Origin: an uncultured Eubacteriales bacterium
Lineage (GTDB): Bacteria > Bacillota > Clostridia > Oscillospirales > CAG-272
Length of the DNA: 5,898 nt
Reading direction: 5' to 3'
NCBI GenBank assembly: GCA_900556615.1
Contig: USPP01000115.1
Span: forward strand, 1-5,898
Below are positions 1 through 5,097 of this stretch, piece by piece. The notes under the pieces were generated by a model. It searched no databases. It was not told where the DNA came from and saw nothing but the letters and a program-made list of their open reading frames with translations. The translations under genes and the position numbers were made by a program. Every line of letters starts with the position of its first letter. Within the stretch, counting starts at the first letter, position 1.

Positions 1-689
1 CGTCGTTCACGCGGAGTCATTGAACGAATGATCGCCTCGACTCTTGCAGTTGCCTTGGGATCAATTTTTGCATCCTTGAGCTTGCTTGCATCGACTCCGG
101 GCATCATGCCGAGAATATCTTCCATTGAGCCAAGTTTTTTGACCTGTTGGAACTGCTCGAGGAAGTCCTCAAGGGTGAATTTATCATTTTTAATCTTTTT
201 GGTGAGCTCTTCCGCCTGTTTTTCGCTGCCTTCGGTTATCTTTACCTCGGGGGCAATTTTTTCAATCAATTCTATATGAGACTGATATCCCTCGAAAAGC
301 GCCGCCTTAAACGCTGCAACCTCACGCTGCGCTTCTCTGAGCCTCTCGTTTTCCTTCTTAACGTTAGCCTTCAGCTCCGCGATAAGTCGGTCACAGCTGT
401 TTTTCGCCGAGCGCATGATCACGTCGGCGCGTTCATTTGCTTCGTTAATGATTCTGGTGCTTGCTTTCTGGGCGTTCACAAGAGCGGAACGTATCGACTC
501 CTCCTCGCCCTTCATAGCGTCAAGCTGCGCCTCGGTCAGGCGAAGCTTTTTTTCAAGCTCGTCGTTTTCCCGGTAAAGCTCGGTATATTTTTCAATCATG
601 AAATCGATATGCTCATCGACTTCGACAGTGCTGTATCCCCTTAAGGATTTCGTAAATTCCGGGTTTTTGAGTTCGTGCGGAGCAAGCAT
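1..689 (-). CDS. DivIVA-domain protein fused in frame to an Ffh (SRP54) M-domain segment, C-terminus off the window
   Basis: I read this frame by hand from ATG at 689-687; it stays open for 229 codons to the window edge. An in-frame TAA lies about 24 bases upstream of the ATG and an AAAGGA motif about 10 bases before it, which fixes the start. Residues 1-150 look like a clostridial DivIVA protein: LRGYSTVEVDEHIDFMIEKY (18-37) is the N-terminal membrane-binding/dimer motif, followed by a long charged coiled coil (about 38-135). DivIVA proteins scaffold division and pole functions at curved membranes. From about residue 156 the sequence changes to Ffh: EKQAEELTKKI, FTLEDFLEQFQQVKKLGSME (171-190), MMPG (195-198) and ARVEAIIRSMTPRER (215-229), the start of the signal-sequence and SRP-RNA binding M domain. 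The Ffh GTPase (NG) domain is absent. I see no frameshift at the join. It is a real fusion, a rearrangement product or an assembly chimera; the two halves are confident, their biological union is not. Confidence 0.85.
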   Translation of the reverse strand, partial: MLAPHELKNPEFTKSLRGYSTVEVDEHIDFMIEKYTELYRENDELEKKLRLTEAQLDAMKGEEESIRSALVNAQKASTRIINEANERADVIMRSAKNSCDRLIAELKANVKKENERLREAQREVAAFKAALFEGYQSHIELIEKIAPEVKITEGSEKQAEELTKKIKNDKFTLEDFLEQFQQVKKLGSMEDILGMMPGVDASKLKDAKIDPKATARVEAIIRSMTPRER

Positions 690-1104
690 GGCTTTGCGGT
701 CCTTTCCCCCCGTTTAATATAGAAAACCAACCGCCGCACGGGGGACGGACGGAAAAAGTACTGCCGGTCATTTCTATGCCGACCGGAAAGCTTTATAATG
801 GATATCTCTAAAAATGCCGTAGCATAGACGATAAAGAGATTTTTTCGTCAGTCTAAACAAAAATTTTGCAGACAGCGCAGCCGCCTGTCAAGGATTTTTG
901 TGGCGAATAACGGAAAACAGCCTGAGCCGGATTTGGGCAGTGAATTTTGAGAGACGCCCTGATAAAAGTATGATTCACATCTCAGACTGCCGGCTTCCGC
1001 ATACGTCCTTCCGCATAAAATCATCAGTTTATCGTTTCAGGCTGTCGCCGCTTTCTTCTCTGGCATTATGCCTAAGGTTTTCATCGGCAGCTTCCCGAAT
1101 TTTT
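690..1104. other. Intergenic stretch upstream of the DivIVA-Ffh gene
   Basis: I find no convincing gene here on either strand. It contains the minus-strand leader and promoter of the 1-689 gene. A GC-rich inverted repeat CCGGTC/GACCGG (764-769 with 781-786, 11-base loop) and a weak AT-rich one ATCTCT/AGAGAT (804-809 with 835-840) lie in the leader. Near 1062-1078 the text GGCATTATGCCTAAGG resembles a decayed end of the small repeat element that begins at 1105, but this is only suggestive. Confidence 0.4.
863..891 (-). promoter_or_regulatory. Probable sigma-A promoter for the DivIVA-Ffh gene
   Basis: On the minus strand a perfect TTGACA (-35, 891-886) is followed after 17 bases by CAAAAT (-10, 868-863; 4 of 6 to consensus). 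It points at the gene starting at 689 and would give a leader of about 165 bases. The -35 overlaps an inverted repeat GACAG/CTGTC (871-875 and 885-889), which could be an operator or chance. This is a pattern match only. Confidence 0.45.
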
Positions 1105-1271
1105 TAAGGCAATACCACACAATGATTGTTGTGTAGCTGCGCCGCCGGATTGTTCATCAGACAATCCCGATTGAGGAGGAAAGAGTGACTCCTCTGCCGA
1201 TGAAATCTGTGAAGTATAACGGAATAGATGAAAGCAAAGGCGTTAGCCGTGCCCTACGCGGTATTGCCTTA
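1105..1271 (-). mobile_element. Small TIR element, copy 1 (MITE-like, 167 bp)
   Basis: The stretch is bounded by 14-base terminal inverted repeats, TAAGGCAATACCAC at 1105-1118 and GCGGTATTGCCTTA at 1258-1271, matching at 13 of 14 positions. Both ends carry TA, as expected if TA is the duplicated target (known for Tc1/mariner and IS630 relatives) or simply part of the repeat. It has no coding capacity. Internal hairpins are ACACAA/TTGTGT next to the left end, GGATTGT/ACAATCC (1147-1153 with 1161-1167) and GAGGAG/CTCCTC (1173-1178 with 1189-1194). The minus strand aligns end to end with 3466-3644, with roughly 80% identity by eye over the last ~100 bases (hairpin end) and more divergence and a ~12-base length difference elsewhere. 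Strand is given relative to the copy at 3466. Transposition is inferred; no transposase is present. Confidence 0.75.
1116..1134 (-). repeat. Terminal hairpin of the small element, copy 1
   Basis: ACACAA and TTGTGT flank a 6-base loop close to the left TIR. The same hairpin occurs in copy 2 as GCACAA/TTGTGC. The outermost pair therefore differs as A-T versus G-C, with both partners changed, which is one compensatory substitution favouring a preserved stem. Confidence 0.6.
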
Positions 1272-1572
1272 TCTTTTGAGTTGGTTCCTTTATACTAAGA
1301 GGGAAAGCTTCAGGTTATCTGAGCGAGGGAGAAGGAACAGAGTCTTGCCGTGCCTTTGCATGTAAAGGATAATAAGTGAAAAACGCTGACGGTCTCCTTC
1401 CTTTTGAGAATGAAACAGCCGATTGTAAAAGTTAACGATTTATAATCAAATCTGTTTTTTCAATGGCTTTGCCGACGAAAAACGGGCAAAGCGAGTCCGC
1501 GCATCGAGGGGGGCAAAGTTCCTTGATTTTTGTCGCAGGAGATAAACGTGCGTATTTCCGCCGCACAGCTCT

Positions 1573-1599
1573 CAATTGTAAAATGTGGTTTTACAATTG
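1573..1599. repeat. Perfect 11-bp inverted repeat (hairpin)
   Basis: CAATTGTAAAA (1573-1583) and TTTTACAATTG (1589-1599) are exact reverse complements with a 5-base loop TGTGG. No T-run follows on either strand, so it is not a standard terminator. It could be an operator-like palindrome or part of a structured RNA; function unknown. Confidence 0.6.
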
Positions 1600-1797
1600 G
1601 CTGTCTGAGGATAAAAGGGAAAGATGCCCTTGGGAAAATCTGAAAAGGGAAACGCAGGGAAAACGATGAACGTCCAAATCCATTTTTATCTCAAATGAAT
1701 TTTGTAGAAAAGTTATTTTTTACTGCCGGCGATTATTTTTCGTTGTAAACCAATTGATGACGGCTATACCGAAAGGGGAAAGAGAAATTCTCAAGCC

Positions 1798-1827
1798 TTG
1801 ACCGTTTTGCGGCAGCTTCTCTAAAAT
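1798..1827 (+). promoter_or_regulatory. Candidate sigma-A promoter, possibly for rarA
   Basis: TTGACC (1798-1803) and TAAAAT (1822-1827) each match consensus at 5 of 6 positions with an 18-base spacer. Transcription from here would give a leader of about 340 bases before the rarA start at 2174. Closer AT-rich candidates between 1935 and 2010 fit less well. Assignment to rarA is by position only. Confidence 0.4.
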
Positions 1828-2141
1828 CCGGTGTGATTTTCTGATATGCAAAATTGCCGAATTTTGTTTCTTTCAAGCTTTTCCCGTAAGCATTTCTTGT
1901 GTGGGAGAAACTGCGGAATGAGATTCTCTAAAACCTATTATAAAACTGATAAAAGGGATTTTTTAACTACTGTATTTTTTGAAAAATAACGGATATTTTT
2001 CTGATAGGGAGAAATAGGGCGAAAGGTATATTGAGCTTGTATGAAAGCACCGCTGTTTTATGTCCAAATATCTCCCCAAAAAAGGAAAATGCCTCGTTGT
2101 TGTTTCCTTCGGAAATACAGAAACATTTCATTACTGTTTAT

Positions 2142-2160
2142 GCCGCCGCTTGGGCGGCGG
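2142..2160 (+). promoter_or_regulatory. GC-rich hairpin just upstream of the rarA ribosome binding site
   Basis: GCCGCC (2142-2147) can pair with GGCGGC (2153-2158), or in a shifted register CCGCCG (2143-2148) with CGGCGG (2155-2160). It ends about 4 bases before the GGAG Shine-Dalgarno motif, in an otherwise A/T-rich leader, so it could affect initiation. A regulatory role is conjecture. Confidence 0.35.
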
Positions 2161-2163
2161 AAT

Positions 2164-2176
2164 GGAGATTAAAATG
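2164..2176 (+). promoter_or_regulatory. Ribosome binding site that decides the rarA start
   Basis: GGAG (2164-2167) lies 6 bases before ATG 2174. In-frame ATGs at 2060 and 2162 have no comparable motif, and the residues they would add (especially 2060-2161) do not resemble the family, whose proteins begin close to the xPxAExxRPxxxDxxVGQ motif. Confidence 0.65.
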
Positions 2177-3406
2177 ACAAATATGCCGACAGCAGAGATG
2201 ATAAGACCAAGAAGCTTTGACGATATGGTAGGGCAAACGCATCTTTTCGGCAAAAACGGTACTCTGCGAAAAATATGTGAACAAAATTATTTTCCGAATA
2301 TGATATTCTACGGTCCGCCCGGAACCGGAAAAACTACAGCGGCAGGAATTATTGCCGCAGGTTCCGGTATGACTTTACGAAAACTGAGTGCGACTACCGC
2401 TTCGCTTTCCGATATCAAAGAAGTGGCTGCGGAAACGTCAACGCTGATCGGAAACGGCGGAATTCTGCTGTATCTTGATGAGATACAGTATTTCAATAAA
2501 AAGCAGCAGCAGTCTCTCCTTGAATATATTGAGGACGGAAGAATCACGCTCATTGCTTCGACAACGGAAAATCCGTATCTTTATGTATACAATGCCATTA
2601 TTTCACGTTCCGCAGTGTTCGAATTTAAGCCGGTTGAAGCGGAGGAAATGATACCCGCTTTGAAGCGTGCGCTTCAACTTATGAATTCAAATACCGGCAG
2701 AAGCAAGAGCGCTGAAGATGAAGTTCTGCTCCATATTGCAGGCTGTGCCGCAGGGGACGTAAGGAGAGCGGTAAATCTTCTCGAAAACGCCTATTTTTCT
2801 TCCGGAAAAGAGCTTACCAAAGAGACGGTAAACGGCTTTATTCCATCTGTTATCGGAAACTTTGATAAAAGCGGGACAGTGCATTATGACTTGCTATCGG
2901 CGCTCCAGAAGTCGATAAGAGGCTCTGATCCCGACGCCGCAGCTTTCTATCTTGCCAGGATACTGGAGGGAGGGGACTTGATCGGCGCCTGCCGCAGGCT
3001 TCAGGTAATCGCCTGCGAGGATATCGGACTTGCCTATCCCGCGGCGGCTCAAATTGTGCTCTCCTGCGTTCAGATGGCGAATAATCTTGGTCTTCCTGAG
3101 GCGCGAATTCCTTTATCGGAGGCAGCCGTGCTGCTTGCTACCGCTCCCAAATCAAACAGCGCCTATCTTGCTTATGCTGCAGCAGCGGAGGATGTTGCCG
3201 CCGGACGGGGACAGACTATACCTCCCTATATGCGCCCATCGAATCAATACGAGGGATACCAATATCCCCATGATTATGAAAATCATTATGTACCTCAGCA
3301 ATATCTTCCCGACGATATTAAAGACAAAAAATATTATTTCTACGGAGAAAACAAGACGGAACAAGCAGCAAAGGTATATTGGGATAAAATAAAAAATAAA
3401 AAATAG
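2174..3406 (+). CDS. rarA: RarA/MgsA-type AAA+ ATPase (replication-associated recombination protein A)
   Basis: RarA is a cytoplasmic clamp-loader-like ATPase acting at stalled replication forks with SSB; this role is family knowledge. From the chosen start the protein has 410 residues, close to bacterial RarA (about 420-450). In order it shows the N-terminal motif PTAEMIRPRSFDDMVGQ (5-21), Walker A GPPGTGKT (47-54), Walker B LLYLDEIQ (98-105, Asp102/Glu103), sensor 1 STTENP (129-134), the arginine finger in ISRS (Arg145) and sensor 2 GDVRRAVNLLE (194-204). The C-terminal half carries the RarA hallmarks KSIRGSDPDAA (246-256), CEDIGLA (281-287), APKSN (324-328), YPHDY (364-368) and QQYLP (375-379). 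These last motifs separate it from RuvB and DnaX. A longer frame is open from ATG 2060, but the ribosome binding site favours 2174. The gene is intact and alone, and sits between two inverted copies of a small TIR element. I see no clear terminator after it. Confidence 0.93.
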   Translation: MTNMPTAEMIRPRSFDDMVGQTHLFGKNGTLRKICEQNYFPNMIFYGPPGTGKTTAAGIIAAGSGMTLRKLSATTASLSDIKEVAAETSTLIGNGGILLYLDEIQYFNKKQQQSLLEYIEDGRITLIASTTENPYLYVYNAIISRSAVFEFKPVEAEEMIPALKRALQLMNSNTGRSKSAEDEVLLHIAGCAAGDVRRAVNLLENAYFSSGKELTKETVNGFIPSVIGNFDKSGTVHYDLLSALQKSIRGSDPDAAAFYLARILEGGDLIGACRRLQVIACEDIGLAYPAAAQIVLSCVQMANNLGLPEARIPLSEAAVLLATAPKSNSAYLAYAAAAEDVAAGRGQTIPPYMRPSNQYEGYQYPHDYENHYVPQQYLPDDIKDKKYYFYGENKTEQAAKVYWDKIKNKK

Positions 3407-3465
3407 GGATATCATGGAACAAATCTCTTTGCTCAGCGTCTAAATTGATAAAATTCTTCAGTTTG
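3407..3465 (+). other. Short spacer after rarA
   Basis: A 59-base spacer between the rarA stop and the second small element. It contains only a 9-codon reading frame (ATG 3414 to TAA 3443) downstream of an AGGG motif, too short to call. No terminator hairpin is visible, so rarA transcripts may run into the element and possibly into the next gene pair. Confidence 0.35.
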
Positions 3466-3644
3466 TAAGGCGATACCGCCGGGTGCACAGCTAACGTCTT
3501 TATTGCACATTTGCTTGCATCTTTTCCGTCAACCTTCACCAATTTCGTCGGTAGGGGACTCGGCTCTTGTCTCCTTAATTTGTATTGTCTGACGAAAAAT
3601 CCGGCGGCGCAGCTGCACAACAATCCTTGTGCGGTATTGCCTTA
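3466..3644 (+). mobile_element. Small TIR element, copy 2 (MITE-like, 179 bp)
   Basis: The ends are TAAGGCGATACCGC (3466-3479) and GCGGTATTGCCTTA (3631-3644), inverted repeats matching at 13 of 14 positions with TA at both outer edges. The body aligns with the reverse complement of 1105-1271. Shared landmarks include GCTAACG near the left end, TTTCRTCGG (R = A or G), ATTGTCTGA and CCGGCGGCGCAGCT before the terminal hairpin. No protein is encoded. The element fills most of the gap between rarA and the next operon; its right edge is only 10 bases before the AAAGGAG ribosome binding site of the gene at 3668, so it forms that gene's 5' flank and could supply leader structure or a transcription signal. 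Confidence 0.75.
3614..3631 (+). repeat. Terminal hairpin of the small element, copy 2
   Basis: GCACAA (3614-3619) pairs with TTGTGC (3626-3631) around the loop CAATCC. Copy 1 has ACACAA/TTGTGT at the aligned positions, so pairing is kept through a two-sided change. In this copy the stem lies about 37 bases before the start codon at 3668. Confidence 0.6.
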
Positions 3645-3653
3645 AATTCAATC

Positions 3654-3670
3654 AAAGGAGTATCGTTATG
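3654..3670 (+). promoter_or_regulatory. Strong ribosome binding site fixing the start at 3668
   Basis: AAAGGAG (3654-3660) is followed by 7 bases and ATG (3668-3670). An in-frame ATG at 3629 lies inside the repeat element and has no such motif, so the shorter form is preferred. Confidence 0.8.
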
Positions 3671-4402
3671 AAAGGAAAACAACGCTGCAGAATTCTGAAG
3701 GAAATCCGAAAAGAGATAGCCAAAAGCAATGACATCGAATACGTAGTTTCCGAATGTAAGCATCAGGGAGATTGCGCAGGGACCTGCCCGAAGTGCGAGG
3801 CAGAAGTGCGGTATCTCGAAAAAGAGCTTGAAAAACGGCAGAGGGCTGGAAAAGCGATCGTATTTGCCGGAATAACCGCCGCAACCGTTACCGCGTCGGT
3901 CGGATGCTTGGACCGCAGTATAGGAGCAGAACAAGGTGATTTGGCTCTTGACTCGCAAACGCTCTATACCGAGATTAGTGATGGACTGCTTTTGCCTCCG
4001 GATTCCGAATCCACAAATGTTATCGATTCAATAGAACTACCTATGGGACAAATTCCGGTTTCCGAATCCACAAGTGTTATCGATTCAATGGAGGAACTTA
4101 TGGGAGAGCCGGTCTTATATAGGAAAAGAGTTGACAACATTTCCGCCTGCCAACCGGATCAAAGTGAAAAAAAAGAGATGCCTGAGCTTTCCCAGCTTCT
4201 TGATATGGATGAAGCACAGATTTTGAACTCTCTTGCCGGCTTTAAGAAAAGCGACGTATTATCTGCTTGGGGAGACAGTATTGCCGATACCTATCTTGAA
4301 AACGGCAATCGGTTTCTGCTTACTGAAGAATATATTGAATATACTATTGATGTCTACTATAATGCCAATGGAGATATCGATATCCTGGAAATAATATTCT
4401 GA
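3668..4402 (+). CDS. Cys-motif single-span membrane protein with C-terminal BLIP/SmpA-like module, function unknown
   Basis: I cannot name this 244-residue protein. Residues 1-60 are basic and probably cytoplasmic, with a compact motif C30-x-H32-x3-C36-x3-C40-x2-C43 (CKHQGDCAGTCPKC) followed by a helical EAEVRYLEKELEKR. Such spacing suits a bound metal (zinc or an Fe-S cluster), which is inferred. Residues 62-80 form a hydrophobic span (AIVFAGITAATVTASVGC, 63-80) after basic residues, implying N-in/C-out topology; SVGC at its end is a poor lipobox. Residues 113-149 contain two tandem ~19-residue units starting SESTxVIDS. Residues 171-244 (LSQLLDMDEAQI, DVLSAWGDS, YYNANGDIDILEI) resemble the small repeat module of BLIP/SmpA-type proteins, which often reads 'edLleaWGeP...vyyd.dGkv'. 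The stop overlaps the start of the radical SAM gene by one base, so the two are probably translationally coupled and work together. I recall similar Cys motifs in uncharacterised proteins of gut anaerobes, unchecked. Confidence 0.75.
   Translation: MKGKQRCRILKEIRKEIAKSNDIEYVVSECKHQGDCAGTCPKCEAEVRYLEKELEKRQRAGKAIVFAGITAATVTASVGCLDRSIGAEQGDLALDSQTLYTEISDGLLLPPDSESTNVIDSIELPMGQIPVSESTSVIDSMEELMGEPVLYRKRVDNISACQPDQSEKKEMPELSQLLDMDEAQILNSLAGFKKSDVLSAWGDSIADTYLENGNRFLLTEEYIEYTIDVYYNANGDIDILEIIF
4003..4113 (+). repeat. Tandem 57/54-bp repeat inside the Cys-motif protein gene
   Basis: Two direct copies begin with TTCCGAATCCACAA at 4003 and 4060. The first unit is 57 bases and the second 54 (one codon fewer). 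The encoded units begin SESTNVIDSIE and SESTSVIDSME. They share near-identical first halves and diverge in the second, consistent with a fairly recent in-frame duplication in the extracytoplasmic linker. Confidence 0.8.
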
Positions 4403-5043
4403 TGAATATAAAAGCTCCTTTTTTTGCCGTTTCCCGACACCGTATCGAAACGGACGGGAAAGGCGTGACTACGCTTGTCGGATTTCACGGATGCCCTTTG
4501 CGGTGCAAATACTGTCTTAATCCCGAAAGTACAAGCGAAAAAACACCGGTTTTTTGTTTGACTCCGGAAGAATTGTATCAGAAGGTCAAGATTGATCAGC
4601 TTTATTTTCTCGCAAGCGGAGGGGGAGTGACCTTTGGTGGGGGAGAACCTCTTCTGTACACCGATTTCCTGAAAAAGTTCAGAGAACTGTGCGGGAGAGA
4701 TTGGCGTCTCTGTGCCGAAACCTCGCTTGCCGTTCCCGAAGAAAATCTGAGGCTTGCGGCGAACATTTTCGATAGCTTTTTCATTGACTGTAAGGATACC
4801 AATCCCGATATTTATTTTCGATATACGGGAAAAAGCAACGAGGGAATGCTGAAAAACCTTTCTCTCCTTGCTTCTCTTGTTCCAAAGGAGCGGATCACCG
4901 TCCGTTTGCCGCTGATTCCGGGTTTCAACTCCGATAGAGACAGAGAAAAAAGCGAAACACTTCTGCGTTCACTTGGGATAATTCATTTTGACCGATTTAC
5001 TTACCGCATATCGGAACAGAAAAAACAATCGATAAGTCTGTAA
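4402..5043 (+). CDS. Radical SAM protein of the pyruvate formate-lyase activase type
   Basis: The enzyme should bind a [4Fe-4S] cluster and cleave S-adenosylmethionine to make a radical. In 213 residues it shows the CxxxCxxC motif CPLRCKYC (31-38) after RIETDGKGVTTLVGFHG, the SAM-binding GGGEP (79-83) within SGGGVTFGGGEPLLY, an IDCKD (128-132) counterpart of the activase DxK motif, YTGKSNEGMLKNL (141-153) and VRLPLIPGFN (167-176). This is the layout of PflA-like activases, without the two-cluster ferredoxin insert of many other glycyl-radical activases. The C-terminus is short: the usual LPYH histidine region reads FTYRISEQKK, with Arg where activases have His. The ATG overlaps the upstream TGA (TGATG), so it is coupled to the Cys-motif membrane protein. 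No glycyl radical enzyme is in the window; the substrate may be elsewhere, or this may be a maturase acting with its neighbour. General family confident, substrate unknown. Confidence 0.85.
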   Translation: MNIKAPFFAVSRHRIETDGKGVTTLVGFHGCPLRCKYCLNPESTSEKTPVFCLTPEELYQKVKIDQLYFLASGGGVTFGGGEPLLYTDFLKKFRELCGRDWRLCAETSLAVPEENLRLAANIFDSFFIDCKDTNPDIYFRYTGKSNEGMLKNLSLLASLVPKERITVRLPLIPGFNSDRDREKSETLLRSLGIIHFDRFTYRISEQKKQSISL

Positions 5044-5046
5044 TAC

Positions 5047-5089
5047 AAAAAGCAAGAGCTTCTTCGCACAACTGCAGCTCTTGCTTTTT
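5047..5089. terminator. Bidirectional intrinsic terminator
   Basis: A perfect 14-bp stem pairs 5047-5060 (AAAAAGCAAGAGCT) with 5076-5089 (AGCTCTTGCTTTTT) around a 15-base loop. The plus strand continues into further T's (TTTTTTCGTTTTTT), and the minus strand has its own T-run from the A-rich left arm. It lies between the radical SAM stop (5043) and the stop of the convergent fur-family gene (5098), and should end both transcripts. Confidence 0.9.
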
Positions 5090-5097
5090 TCGTTTTT

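Larger units (their letters stand above)
1272..2173. other. Long non-coding stretch upstream of rarA
   Basis: I recognise no gene or RNA family here. The one open frame of note (1463-1669, plus) has a random-looking composition and contains two hairpins, so I do not call it. Visible structure: GTTCCTT/AAGGAAC flanking about 40 bases (near 1286-1338); GCTTTGCC/GGCAAAGC (1466-1473 with 1485-1492); a perfect 11-bp stem at 1573-1599; and two similar segments containing GAGAAA, TGCGG and TTCTCTAAAA (about 1783-1826 and 1912-1942). The last ~370 bases hold a promoter candidate and the presumed rarA leader. The A+T-rich text near 1680-2010 fits non-coding DNA or a decayed gene or element. Confidence 0.45.

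Noticed and set aside
28..644. Two plus-strand open frames (28-279 and 147-644) across the left end
   Set aside because: They run antisense to the DivIVA-Ffh frame, which has clear homology; their translations are low-complexity and match nothing I know.
804..846. ATCTCT/AGAGAT stem followed by T's as a plus-strand terminator
   Set aside because: The stem is only 6 AT-rich pairs with a long loop, and no plus-strand gene ends before it.
898..1107. 69-codon plus-strand open frame
   Set aside because: No ribosome binding site, and it runs into the inverted repeat of the small element; no recognisable domain.
1463..1669. 68-codon plus-strand open frame
   Set aside because: No good ribosome binding site, random-looking composition, and two hairpins lie inside it; no family resemblance.
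2041..2172. 43-codon upstream frame ending one base before the rarA ATG, as a possible coupled leader peptide
   Set aside because: No ribosome binding site at usable distance, and a Cys/Arg-rich translation typical of non-coding DNA; the position could be chance.
2060..2173. Longer rarA start at ATG 2060 (or 2162)
   Set aside because: No Shine-Dalgarno motif, and the added residues are not family-like; 2174 has GGAG at 6 bases.
3318..3958. Minus-strand open frames across the rarA end, the element and the start of the Cys-motif gene (3318-3623, 3575-3958, 3666-3884)
   Set aside because: They are antisense to well-supported genes or lie over the repeat element and show no family features.
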